Shown piece by piece: positions 12,201 through 19,078 of a stretch of DNA of 29,789 nucleotides. The notes beneath the pieces are model-generated. The model made no database searches. It worked only from the letters and a program-made list of their open reading frames with translations, and was not told the DNA's origin. The position numbers and the translations under genes are program-made. Source of the stretch: a virus. Every line of letters starts with the position of its first letter. Position 1 is the stretch's first letter. The DNA lies in the IMG/VR virus record IMGVR_UViG_3300027969_000315, positions 1 through 29,789 of that record, one strand, 5' to 3'.

Positions 12201-15200
12201 AGTAGGTGCAGTTACTAAATTTGAAAATACATAATATCCGTTAGCGTTGCGAGTGTATAACACTACGTACCCATGATTAGCATATACTGGCATTGCTCCT
12301 GTACGATTTTCTAATACAAAAACTTCTCCTCCAGGAGTAGCTGATATTGTAAAACGGATTGGATCTATAATTTGTGACACATAATATGTTTTGCCAGCAA
12401 CTATAGTACCAAGTGCAGTATTTGAAAAGACAATTGGTCCATTGACAATAAAATTAGCAGTAGTTCCTGCTGCCAATATCAGTCTATTACCGTTTGATGT
12501 TGTTGATCCCACAACTAACGGTGAAGCATTGGCGGCCGGTGCTCCTGCGGCCAAGTAAAGACCATCGCCTCTAACGGCAGTTGATGCGGCAAATGAATTA
12601 TTTGTCAACAGTATTGTTGGATTAGGATTGTTAGCATCCTGTGTGGTAACAGGACTTAATTCTTCTCTGTATGCCCAGTTAGACTTGGCAGTAGGTCTAG
12701 TATAGTATAGCATACTATTTTCTATCGAGACAATCATTACGGTACTAACTTCATTTACTGATACACTAATACCAAAGTGTGATTTGTTATTAGCAACTGT
12801 TGTTAGATTGTAGCTGTTTTGATATTTCCAAACTGCCCACTGATTATCGGTGCCGTCTACCCAGACTAAGTCACCGTCTTTCTTAGAGGCTATTCCTAGA
12901 TTATTAATAATTTCAATTGACGGTACTCGTACTGATACAAACTTGTATAAATTTAAAGTTAAGTCAACCGTATCTGCGGTGTTAAGCAATTTTGGTTTAT
13001 CAAATTCAATATAATCTACACCAACCGCAGTAACTTTATAAAATCCTTCTAGCGTTGCTATAGAATTGTTGATACCAATGTAGCTGTCAACGGTAATATC
13101 AGTATCGACAACTCTGTTTAATGTGATTCGAATAGTATTTTGTGTGATTACAAATTTTCTAATTACATTTTCAAATAATGTAAAACGATAAACATTCCAA
13201 GTATTTTTATCATTAGCAGTCCAGAAATAATATCCATCGTTTAGTTTGGTTATATCAATGGATAATATTTCATCTATAGTGTTTAATTTGTATTCAACAT
13301 CTTCAGCGTTGACATATCCCGCCGTTGATACATAGTAATTTGGCAACTGATGAGTTTCAAATGGTGCATGTGAATATGTCTTGCTCTTTAGGTAAACTTG
13401 GTCGGGCAAAATTCTATAAACAAAATCTAATAATGTGTTATCAATGGATTTAACTAGTTCAACAGGCTGAGGATTAATTAAGAACTTAATTTCATCTAGT
13501 CTAAACTCAACTTCATCAAATCCAGCGTTGGCTCCATACTGTCCTATACGGATAGCCCACTCTTCATAAAATTCTAAACTTTCTTTAGTGCTAGTGCTTA
13601 ATGCGTCAAACAACTTAGCAAAACTATTTTCTGTTCCCTTTTCAGTAATGAAGCCTTGATAAAACTTATATTGACTTACATCATCATTGATAATATTTTC
13701 AAGATACTGGCGTTTTTGGTAACCAATAAGATGTTGTGCAAATTTTTGTTGGTCTAGATCAAAACTGTCAGTATCTAAGTCATAGAAGTCAGGAAATTGA
13801 TTAGCTCGGTAATCCCAGTTAGGAATTAACTTAGGTTCAGGTCTAGCTTCTAACTTATTCCACTCTGAATGATTAAATTGTTCGCTGCCAGGAACATTAG
13901 TCTTTGCGCTATAATAAAATTCTTTGTACTTAACAGCATCGCCTAATTTGTAATCAGTCCACACGTTCCAAAATTTAACTATTGCACGGTCGTAAATAAA
14001 TCCTGGAATATCAAAATCTCCATTCCAGTTAGTTGTTCTATATCCAACTACCTTAATACGTTCTTGTCTATATCCCTGTATTTGATCATATATCAAATCA
14101 TTGAATATAGTAGTGTTATCTAAAATAAGAACGTGTTCTTTTTGTACTAAATTTAAAGTAGCATGGTAAATGCCGTCAGCAGTATTTTTAGGAGACAGGG
14201 TGAATAAATTGCCTTCTCTAGTATTACCTGTGTACAACGAAGACAGTGCTGTGCCGTCTTGTTTTAATACTGAATATTCATAAAAACTGTCGTATATGTT
14301 ATCAACTACTGAATATTTCTGACTAAATTTAACTTCTTCAGCACAAGGGCTTACGCTTATTACTGCGCCAAGTGACCAATTTTGAGTAGTCCAGAATGCA
14401 AATTCTTTTGCACTAGTTTGAAAATCAGTTATTGTTCTAATAGTAGAATTAAAATTTTCAAACAGAACGCCAATTGATTTTAAGTAGGCGCCGTAGCCTA
14501 ATAAAAAATCAACCACTTCTTGAATAGTTCTTAATTCTGCACCGTAATGTAATGTAGAAACAACGTCTTCAAACTTTGTTCTAATAACAATTTGTCTGCC
14601 GCCGGTTAGAGGTAACGATGGCAATTTGGCAAAATATTTTATTTCAAATACTGACGATGCTTGATGCGATACCGTTGTCCTGTAATACTGATTATTAAAA
14701 AATATAATTTTATCTTTGGTATAATACTGATTAGCAGTCCAGTCACTAAAACTGGCAGATACGCCACCTATATTAATTTCAGAATCGTGATTAATTATTC
14801 GAGGTTTTAAATATTTAAATGCTGGAAGAAATTTATTATAACCTCGAATAACAAAGCCAGTTGTTGCTTTTTCTATAATTACTGCGCTGTAATCAATAGA
14901 CGATACGGGACTACTGGTATTAAGAATTATATTGTAGTTCTCTTCTGGTATAAACACATTGCCTGTGTTTAACGGATTACGACTATCTAATATTAATTTA
15001 AATTTTTCTTTAGTGGTAAATCCGCCAAGTTTGCTTGACAGACGAACTACGAGATTCGTTAGCTCATTTTTGTAGACTGAAATTTCCGAAAGAGATTGTC
15101 TTCCAATAATATAATCAGTAATATAATTTACTAGTCCAGCAGTATGTACTCTAGATGCACTATCCGATGTGCTAGGAGTAATTAAATTGGCAACATTAAA

Positions 15201-18200
15201 TCTTAAATTTCCGTTATCAACTTTATAAACTATTTGTCTAGTATCATCTCTATACTGTCGAGTACGATCAAAACAACTGGCAAATACTTGAGAAGGCCTT
15301 AAAATAGTCAATGCTGTTATTAAAGAGAATGGGTACTCTGCACTACGTCTCCATGCAGATTCAATCGGTGCTTGGTCTCCAAATCTAAATTTACCTTCAA
15401 TTAATGACGATGTATAACCGTCAATGATTCCAATGTCGCTAGGAGCTAGTAACTCGCCATCTTCATTTACCGGTAGCATTGATAATAGATAAGGTCTTAG
15501 AAATTTAGTGTTCTTAACAAAATTAGTACCAGGCGATCTAACAATACCATCGGCTAGATCATTCCATAAAATTAAGTTGTTACTAGTGTATGGTGCAGGA
15601 CCGTACTCAGCTTCCCACCAAGTTGGCTTGATACTGAACCCTAACATTTCCCATGGATGAGTGTGTGGGCGGTCAGTGTCGTATACTAATTTAAATATAC
15701 CTCTCCAGAATCCAGGAAGTTCTGTACCAGTTGACGATCTAAATTCTCTATAATTATAAGTTTTTGGATTATTACGTACAAAGAAAGAATGTTTAGTATA
15801 GTCGTCGGCTATTAAATTTGACCAGTGCAGGAAGTCTCCTGCCATAATGCTGTTTAGGTCGTCAAACGATACATCAGTAGTTCTGTTATACCCCGGAACA
15901 AAATCATAGATATCAAATAAACTGGTATCATATGCAACCTTAATATTGTTATAAATTCTGCGTTCAAATTCTAATAACAGGTCATCTCTAAAATCATCAA
16001 ATGCTACTATGATACTGCCGTCGTGTCCTTGAATAACTTTAGTCGGTGTTTGGTATGTGTTATCAATAAAAATTTGAGGTTCAAACTTAGGATACAATCC
16101 ATACTTTGTTGGGGTTGGTGGTAAGAAGCATCCGTCTGTTTTTTCATATTGTACAATTTTTAAATTGTCGCCAGATGCAATAGTTGATATAATTTTTACA
16201 AAATTAACGTCAACAAATTCATAATCTTTACCGTAGACTAACAAATTGTCATTCACATATACAAGTATAGCACGTTCACTAGCAGTAGTTAGATCAAAGT
16301 CAAAAATCAAAGGATACTCAGTAATAGAGTCATCAATAATTTCTTGCTCAAAAATAAAGCTAGGGCCCGCAGGTATCATATCGCTTAGATAGTACGGGCT
16401 AGCTGTTGTAAAGTCTTTAACTACTTCTTTTAAAATTAAATCTAGATGAATTCGTGTTACACCGTCATATCCGTAATCAGTTGCCTTACGCAATAGATTT
16501 CTTTTAAATTTTGCATAATCAAGTCTAGCTGTTTTTAATGCATTAATTACATTATAATTTTTATTAGTAATATGATATGCTATAGGCAACAACGGTGCGG
16601 CATGCTGAACGATCTTTGTTCCTAGCGGAGTAATATTTCCTAGATCTCGAAGACTAGCTGATCCAGGCACTGTGCCTATAAACGAATCAATATTGTCCGC
16701 AATTGAGCTTACATGGTTATTAATTTCACCTAGTGTAAATGTATCTAAGTTTAAGTTTTGAGGATTATGTTCTAAGTTAGATGGAAATTCATAATACCCA
16801 TTAATTTTTGGTGCTGACGAATTTGTTTTGAGTATTAACACATCATCAACGGCTAAATCCTTAAAGAATTCAACGTAGGCTTGATTGTTGATAATGCTGA
16901 TTGTATACTCAGTATTATATTTTCTTTGTCCGTTTACATATACTCTAACTGTTAAATCAGTTAATAACCCACTGTCTGCATATGCATCAATTAAAAACAT
17001 ATTACGTACTTGGTCAATTACATATTGTCTAACAACATATTGTTTAGTTTTTGTAGCGGCAATTGACCAACCGTTGGCGTGGTCAAACGAGGTTAATGTA
17101 TTATTAATGCGTAGATAACCTAGTTCTATATCAATAGGTGCTACTAAAGTTGTATTACTTTGATAGGTGTGCTTGTCTGTATGAAGATTAAAATTAAAAA
17201 CGATGTCTCCAAAATTTCCAATATTCCTATATGTAACATTAAATCCCAGTTCAGTATCATATGTGGTACCAGGCTGGTAACTGAATAATTTTGTTCCGCT
17301 AAATGTAGTTCCGGGATACTTTGTTGTATCTCCGTAACTTATTCCGGTAGGATCTACTACTTCAAATAACGGGCTTTGATTAATGTTAGTCTTGGCCTGA
17401 CTCTGCATCCAGGTGCCATCCATATAATGGAACATTGCTCCTTTATAACTACGGCCGTCTGTTACTAAAACACTTTCGCCGTCCTGTGGGTCAGTATCAT
17501 CCGTAGGTAATAATGTGATTCTGCGTTGTCCTAGATGGGTAACAAAACTTACTGTAAATATTCTACCAGAAACTCTAACGTCAGTGTCTGCTGTAAATAG
17601 CACACGCATGCCTTCAACTAGATTAATGTTATCAACATTATATCCATAGCTACCTTCAACTGTAGAAAATACATCTGTAGTAAAGGTATCAACTAATGTT
17701 ACATTCTGTTTAGCAATGCGTCCAAAATTCCATAATTGAATGTTTGAATTAAATTCAATAATAGGGCGTTTAGCTCTTGCTGTTTGATCTAATATTAGTG
17801 GTTGATTATTTGCTGTTGCAGATGCTTCAATTAAATTTTTGTGGAACCAGCGGTTATGGCGACTCCATGGATTTCTATCCTTGCTTCCTCTATTAATAAC
17901 TAGGTAATCTTTATTTGCGGGGAAATTATTGTTTACATCAAATCCCTGTGTATCAAAATTTTCATTATCAAATTCAACTTCTAAATCAGAAGTATATGCA
18001 GACGGTGTTTCAAGATCTTTTTCTGCTACTAATCTAATGGCTGTGCCGACCCCTTCAACATACCAATTACCAGTTGCATATATTTCAGGAGTTACTTGTC
18101 CAGGGAACGATAATTTCATTCCGTTGGATAGAGTAGTTCCACTACTAGTAGTGTAATATTTTTTACCAATGATCTCAGTGTCAACTTCTATAAAAGTTGA

Positions 18201-19064
18201 TTCGGTGATATCAAAAACTGTAAAGTACCCAGAGGTGTTTATATCAGTGTCACTAACATAATACAAAATGTTAGGAGCATTTAACGGCACGGTAAATTCA
18301 ATTGACCCTTTTTTAACATGAGTAGTAGAAGGAACAATTACATTTTTATCATTTCTTATTGTGATGCCGTTAGTGTATAAATCTGCATCGCCTATAGTTC
18401 TAACAGTCTTAAATGCAAATGGACGGTCTTCACAATCTATTTCAAAAGTATAAGTTTGTCCTCGATATAGTTTAAATTTAGGGTTTGCTGTTAGACCGTC
18501 AGGAGTAAACAAATAAGAAATATTATCAACTTCATTGATCAATTTAACAGTATATGTGCTGTTAATATCTGCCGACTGCCCTAACACTGTAATTGGTTGC
18601 GGACCATTTGGTAGCCAATAGTATTCTCTATAGTTAACAAATTTGTCCCAGTCAATATTGGGATTCCATGCATAGTATTCTTCACTGTTGACTTTGCTAT
18701 GATCTAAAGTAGTTCCTGCAAAGAAATTTAACTGATTGATATAATCATTATAATCTTTAAAAAATGTAACATTATCTAAAGAATCTTTAGAGATAATAGC
18801 AGGCTCAAGTTGGTACGCGGCTCTGTCAACACTGACTTCTTCTAAGTATCGGTCTGCTGATGTAAATGCAGGCGTGTTTTTACGACCAATAAAAGCGTTT
18901 ACTTTTCCAACAGTTCCTTCGTTGATCATTTGATCAACTGTAGCACTTAAGAACTTTTGATTTGCAGGAGTTCTATAATACTTGGGAAGAAAATCTAATG
19001 ACGTTCTTTTATTATTGTCGCCAATAGGTAACGCTGATTCTTGTTGGTTGTTATCGAATGCCAT
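3282..19064 (-). CDS. Giant virion structural protein, probable baseplate periphery (5260 aa)
   Basis: It lies where T4 has gene 7, directly after gp6, but T4 gp7 is only 1032 aa. The N-terminus (LDFLPKYYRTPANQKFL, then EYYAWNPNIDW and NYREYYWLPNGP within about 1-155) and a block near 1740-1842 (AQHLIGYQKRQYLENIINDD) resemble structural proteins of cyanophages and pelagiphages. Other parts, with rough residues: two carbohydrate-binding-module-like W/Y motifs (1438-1465, 1700-1735); seven FG-GAP-like propeller motifs (2097-2730); GxGY repeats (2511-3520); a helical coiled coil (3856-3995); VNG/DY beta repeats (706, 935, 3640, 4351-4680); an IPT/TIG domain (4861-4935); a tandem beta repeat (4954-5110). 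No signal peptide, membrane helix or enzyme motif was seen. SD AAGGAA (19071-19076) lies 6 bases before the ATG. A gp7-like wedge role for the N-terminus is inferred from position only. Confidence 0.85.
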   Translation of the reverse strand: MAFDNNQQESALPIGDNNKRTSLDFLPKYYRTPANQKFLSATVDQMINEGTVGKVNAFIGRKNTPAFTSADRYLEEVSVDRAAYQLEPAIISKDSLDNVTFFKDYNDYINQLNFFAGTTLDHSKVNSEEYYAWNPNIDWDKFVNYREYYWLPNGPQPITVLGQSADINSTYTVKLINEVDNISYLFTPDGLTANPKFKLYRGQTYTFEIDCEDRPFAFKTVRTIGDADLYTNGITIRNDKNVIVPSTTHVKKGSIEFTVPLNAPNILYYVSDTDINTSGYFTVFDITESTFIEVDTEIIGKKYYTTSSGTTLSNGMKLSFPGQVTPEIYATGNWYVEGVGTAIRLVAEKDLETPSAYTSDLEVEFDNENFDTQGFDVNNNFPANKDYLVINRGSKDRNPWSRHNRWFHKNLIEASATANNQPLILDQTARAKRPIIEFNSNIQLWNFGRIAKQNVTLVDTFTTDVFSTVEGSYGYNVDNINLVEGMRVLFTADTDVRVSGRIFTVSFVTHLGQRRITLLPTDDTDPQDGESVLVTDGRSYKGAMFHYMDGTWMQSQAKTNINQSPLFEVVDPTGISYGDTTKYPGTTFSGTKLFSYQPGTTYDTELGFNVTYRNIGNFGDIVFNFNLHTDKHTYQSNTTLVAPIDIELGYLRINNTLTSFDHANGWSIAATKTKQYVVRQYVIDQVRNMFLIDAYADSGLLTDLTVRVYVNGQRKYNTEYTISIINNQAYVEFFKDLAVDDVLILKTNSSAPKINGYYEFPSNLEHNPQNLNLDTFTLGEINNHVSSIADNIDSFIGTVPGSASLRDLGNITPLGTKIVQHAAPLLPIAYHITNKNYNVINALKTARLDYAKFKRNLLRKATDYGYDGVTRIHLDLILKEVVKDFTTASPYYLSDMIPAGPSFIFEQEIIDDSITEYPLIFDFDLTTASERAILVYVNDNLLVYGKDYEFVDVNFVKIISTIASGDNLKIVQYEKTDGCFLPPTPTKYGLYPKFEPQIFIDNTYQTPTKVIQGHDGSIIVAFDDFRDDLLLEFERRIYNNIKVAYDTSLFDIYDFVPGYNRTTDVSFDDLNSIMAGDFLHWSNLIADDYTKHSFFVRNNPKTYNYREFRSSTGTELPGFWRGIFKLVYDTDRPHTHPWEMLGFSIKPTWWEAEYGPAPYTSNNLILWNDLADGIVRSPGTNFVKNTKFLRPYLLSMLPVNEDGELLAPSDIGIIDGYTSSLIEGKFRFGDQAPIESAWRRSAEYPFSLITALTILRPSQVFASCFDRTRQYRDDTRQIVYKVDNGNLRFNVANLITPSTSDSASRVHTAGLVNYITDYIIGRQSLSEISVYKNELTNLVVRLSSKLGGFTTKEKFKLILDSRNPLNTGNVFIPEENYNIILNTSSPVSSIDYSAVIIEKATTGFVIRGYNKFLPAFKYLKPRIINHDSEINIGGVSASFSDWTANQYYTKDKIIFFNNQYYRTTVSHQASSVFEIKYFAKLPSLPLTGGRQIVIRTKFEDVVSTLHYGAELRTIQEVVDFLLGYGAYLKSIGVLFENFNSTIRTITDFQTSAKEFAFWTTQNWSLGAVISVSPCAEEVKFSQKYSVVDNIYDSFYEYSVLKQDGTALSSLYTGNTREGNLFTLSPKNTADGIYHATLNLVQKEHVLILDNTTIFNDLIYDQIQGYRQERIKVVGYRTTNWNGDFDIPGFIYDRAIVKFWNVWTDYKLGDAVKYKEFYYSAKTNVPGSEQFNHSEWNKLEARPEPKLIPNWDYRANQFPDFYDLDTDSFDLDQQKFAQHLIGYQKRQYLENIINDDVSQYKFYQGFITEKGTENSFAKLFDALSTSTKESLEFYEEWAIRIGQYGANAGFDEVEFRLDEIKFLINPQPVELVKSIDNTLLDFVYRILPDQVYLKSKTYSHAPFETHQLPNYYVSTAGYVNAEDVEYKLNTIDEILSIDITKLNDGYYFWTANDKNTWNVYRFTLFENVIRKFVITQNTIRITLNRVVDTDITVDSYIGINNSIATLEGFYKVTAVGVDYIEFDKPKLLNTADTVDLTLNLYKFVSVRVPSIEIINNLGIASKKDGDLVWVDGTDNQWAVWKYQNSYNLTTVANNKSHFGISVSVNEVSTVMIVSIENSMLYYTRPTAKSNWAYREELSPVTTQDANNPNPTILLTNNSFAASTAVRGDGLYLAAGAPAANASPLVVGSTTSNGNRLILAAGTTANFIVNGPIVFSNTALGTIVAGKTYYVSQIIDPIRFTISATPGGEVFVLENRTGAMPVYANHGYVVLYTRNANGYYVFSNLVTAPTRTNNQFFGHKVAIVGDKLFVASKGSATVAPSLTVYYVSKLVANALDSTFVSSSATVGAPVVFTSEFAASLELKDMSVAANGNVILSFSDASINGNDKIRVWNYSNNYEFNKDVQTIESTLPAKSSFGSTIAVSKDGGKLAIGAPTYSNAHLNEGAVEVYYNIPSAFTAWSVVLPGVTTSSTTSIKIEPGIKTFTVRKSGTGLRLNVVATFGTLRANPGIANSGTGYAVNDVVFISGGDGKATYKVTQVNLSTGAVVAGELLTRGTNYNSNPSTEIIPKPLNILDLQGVTITHILPTGTDDKSNYMVGVVTSYDDATATLVVNVKEAYTPGEYVLKEKLSNPYNRGSEYFGSTVKFNTVGDQLAIASAGGRQLSCTQFDNNKTVFDLDATTFLETELGSGSVMLYDYYENKFIFSDSLDVGDAVGSNYGSSIAMSDRVYISDYNILNGAVHEFYSENKSWYKFRTPSQLVNIDKIKSVFLYDIEDSSIITYLDIVDPLQGKILSIAENELKFKTYYDPATYSIGDDTVVVDTLMSWKEKNVGQLWWDLSSAKFIDPNQGPILYKANSWNTLFENQLVSIYEWVQSEYTPSEWDRLADTEAGLTLGISGTSKYGSTVYSISKIFDTISKTFKNIYYFWVKNKVTVPNVVGRAVSARDVANYISSPKNMGVSFISFHGANQFSLVNCKDLIASRKVSLNVRYWIIDNFEQSNIHSHYQLLSTSDIDKPINKYIEQKWIDSLSGFDKLGNEVPDAKLPVKLKYGIQSRPRQSMFVNRVEALKQFIERVNSVMAAQSIIDDVDLTSLNSKDEAPSLGSGKYDYEISSYSQIRFVGTNEIVRAVLSPVIENGKLVRVNIITSGKGYINPPEVTITGIGTGAKITTILGSKGQIISATVDKPGNGYLESTTLSVRTLSVLVTSDETANNRWALYTWNSLKKTWFRERSQTYDTTRYWKYIDWYSAGYSEFTKLDHILDFAYQLPSANIEIGEIVKVNNQGIGGWVLLEKIDNQEVLETTVNYKIVGRQSGTIKFTDNLYRFADNAEGFDGPTFDSYVFDDQPKAELTVILNTIKNIIFVDNLAKEYKELFFASLRYAFSEQKSIDWAFKTSFVRSKHNLGPLKQKPTYQNDNLPSYQEYINEAKPYRSKIREFVSTYEIFEPTGSQVSDFDLPPKYDQTTNTVIPFQTSISDGILTYSSDDIKQSPYSDWLYSTGFNLTEIRIVDSGSGYVTAPIVTIEPAPATITAKAYLSSGRISTIVISDPFKENFLVTPTIRIEGSLADGGTPARAVAILSNSLVRSTKIGIKFDRVSPEYTFGSIVANETFIASGSKTRFELKWPIDVIKTRTTIADNNGEILGADYIVFNELDSSYSYPRYKGILQFNSAPANLSKVVIEYHKNISLLDAADRINYFYNPKSGQLGKDLGQLMQGVDYGGVEIAGIGFDVGSGYDALPWFTTGYDQFDPDFTDFLIKSDGIARSFTLNYAPTEIEYINVYWTGNRSYITATPLGTGDVNSSSLSVTNANGIKKGQLVLGTGIQSNTIVSDIVGAKITLTKALVQAASGVYSFRTTETFNRRLDDPNYIKVKPLLDKLIAVKNEKLAIVNGLATAQEDKDFNIALLADLTRQLDILFDARTAAEALLLQAQIALDNAIVFGDQQLIDQRQEVKDAKQAIYDNLNSDYIVTQQNAVTAQFARDNAIALIATGASQLVAYEGTSIIASVQIFDIFGRLILPSGLRLVGQSIRITGTLSNGSIQGYVSGTTYYIGEVINNTSVRLTSTYAKALATGNNRFDVVTTAGVITPGATVTISGKVNTVQNEIGNFPSIVNQDAIMNSFIGDGVSTGPIVIPNNATFTTAYGIDIQAGDSIILRKNTSDGSFKPSDIQYDTQLFGGDFAYVSATGLAAEDINVDGDGFVTPTSSYAPEEVVTGQVVDTVDITVYHKIGDGAPVIESNRYLIAGDIGFSYTAPSNGPGGTTVQTNSLTVGLPNPNWASAIISNPSNYRLSFNGGPSNVAISSISGPQGGTNVYTLTGTWPANPTGFPIIIASNNYAPASNAYDIGQRPGTSSSVIVKVAGNVIKQNVDYSVNITTNQIELITSYPVGSEIVITSLSQNGLNILDLDYFVGDGTTDEFVSVARWSTDATAFVTIDGEAVDVTVFKTDSQYTLVGTIGIRFAQPPIDGAIINYTILGSAVDSISKVQKQIIVHNGVDTIYDLTTDPAFVKPLANNVLVVTAGSILRPADTFYFIVAGTSRTYTVDSSRYAFNTIDSSTVIVAVNGVNIAQGIDYFWFPINNQLKVKKGVAKTGDKISLSIVSNSDYNIISVDDNLSIELLGDYSANTVITVITFSNHDILEIEREYDRTTSASTLVAGAKEYYRYNQLAGGRIKLRRPAVASQYVWITLNNKLLTPDVDYALESNMNHISFTPTMSFVETDIIDIIAFSNKVTRSSFGYKIFKDMLNKNSYSRIDDASSTTLAKTLNYYDNSIELVDGSVLPEPSARLNKPGVVFIDSERIEYLKKDGNVIRQLKRGTLGTGVRTVHAEGTLVRDQSVIQTVPYKDEFISSVTVSDGYTNGASIYTNSPELTITSVTFPGEDQTADLSGSQTVTVTGTGFKINVKVFVGDVDCVVNRISNTQLTFVTPAKSVGAYDLVIYNPPISSLPQFTTVSASGIVTDASLTTTITSLSNATSIFRAGMVLTKISGDGSIGGLTVITEVNSNTQITIKSTTANTYGAIVFKGTEDVKTVTIAGTVNTAGLVSTVTLTGFYVKNGITIPNNTSGLLVGQVVSKVSGTGNFGALAIITSIDSLTTFTVTATSANTAGSLIFNINNQVPTSRVISKGIKYLKIQLDFKLTTPVADNTWYRKTIPSAYNQCNDVEVFVAGRRLRKTSYTIWNPNLGPDSPSGDQAYEAEFSVISTSNQQPMQIRLTEVPEAGQYIVVQKRVGQAWTTEGVGLADSGSDPAKFIRSTYALLPDKNKV
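3735..4205 (-). repeat. Tandem duplicated beta-repeat in the giant protein
   Basis: Two adjacent protein repeats lie at about residues 4954-5020 and 5030-5110. Matching stretches are GMVLTKISGDGSIGG and GQVVSKVSGTGNFGA, then VITEVNSNTQITI and IITSIDSLTTFTV, each closed by ANTxGxxxF. Base identity is low, so the duplication is old or under diversifying drift. It follows the IPT/TIG-like domain directly. Confidence 0.7.
7080..7500 (-). other. Coiled-coil segment inside the giant protein
   Basis: About 140 residues (3856-3995) lack the beta-type alternation of the rest and are rich in Ala, Leu, Gln, Asp and Lys with heptad-like hydrophobic spacing, for example LLDKLIAVKNEKLAIVNGL and LTRQLDILFDARTAAEALLL. 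There is no proline after about residue 3865. This predicts a long helical hairpin or coiled coil that could form a stalk or trimer interface; the oligomeric role is inferred. Confidence 0.7.
10870..12780 (-). repeat. Seven FG-GAP-like repeats (putative beta-propeller) in the giant protein
   Basis: Repeats begin near residues 2097 (FGISVSVNEVSTVMIVS), 2158 (STAVRGDGLYLAAGAP), 2294 (FGHKVAIVGDKLFVAS), 2357 (LKDMSVAANGNVILSF), 2412 (FGSTIAVSKDGGKLAIGAP), 2636 (FGSTVKFNTVGDQLAIAS) and 2714 (YGSSIAMSDRVYIS). The form FGxxVAxxGDxLxxGAP followed by a V-x-VY strand is that of integrin-like FG-GAP blades. Spacing is 55-80 residues except for two large insertions, between repeats 2 and 3 and between 5 and 6. 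Confidence 0.6.
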
Positions 19065-19078
19065 GTAATATTCCTTCT

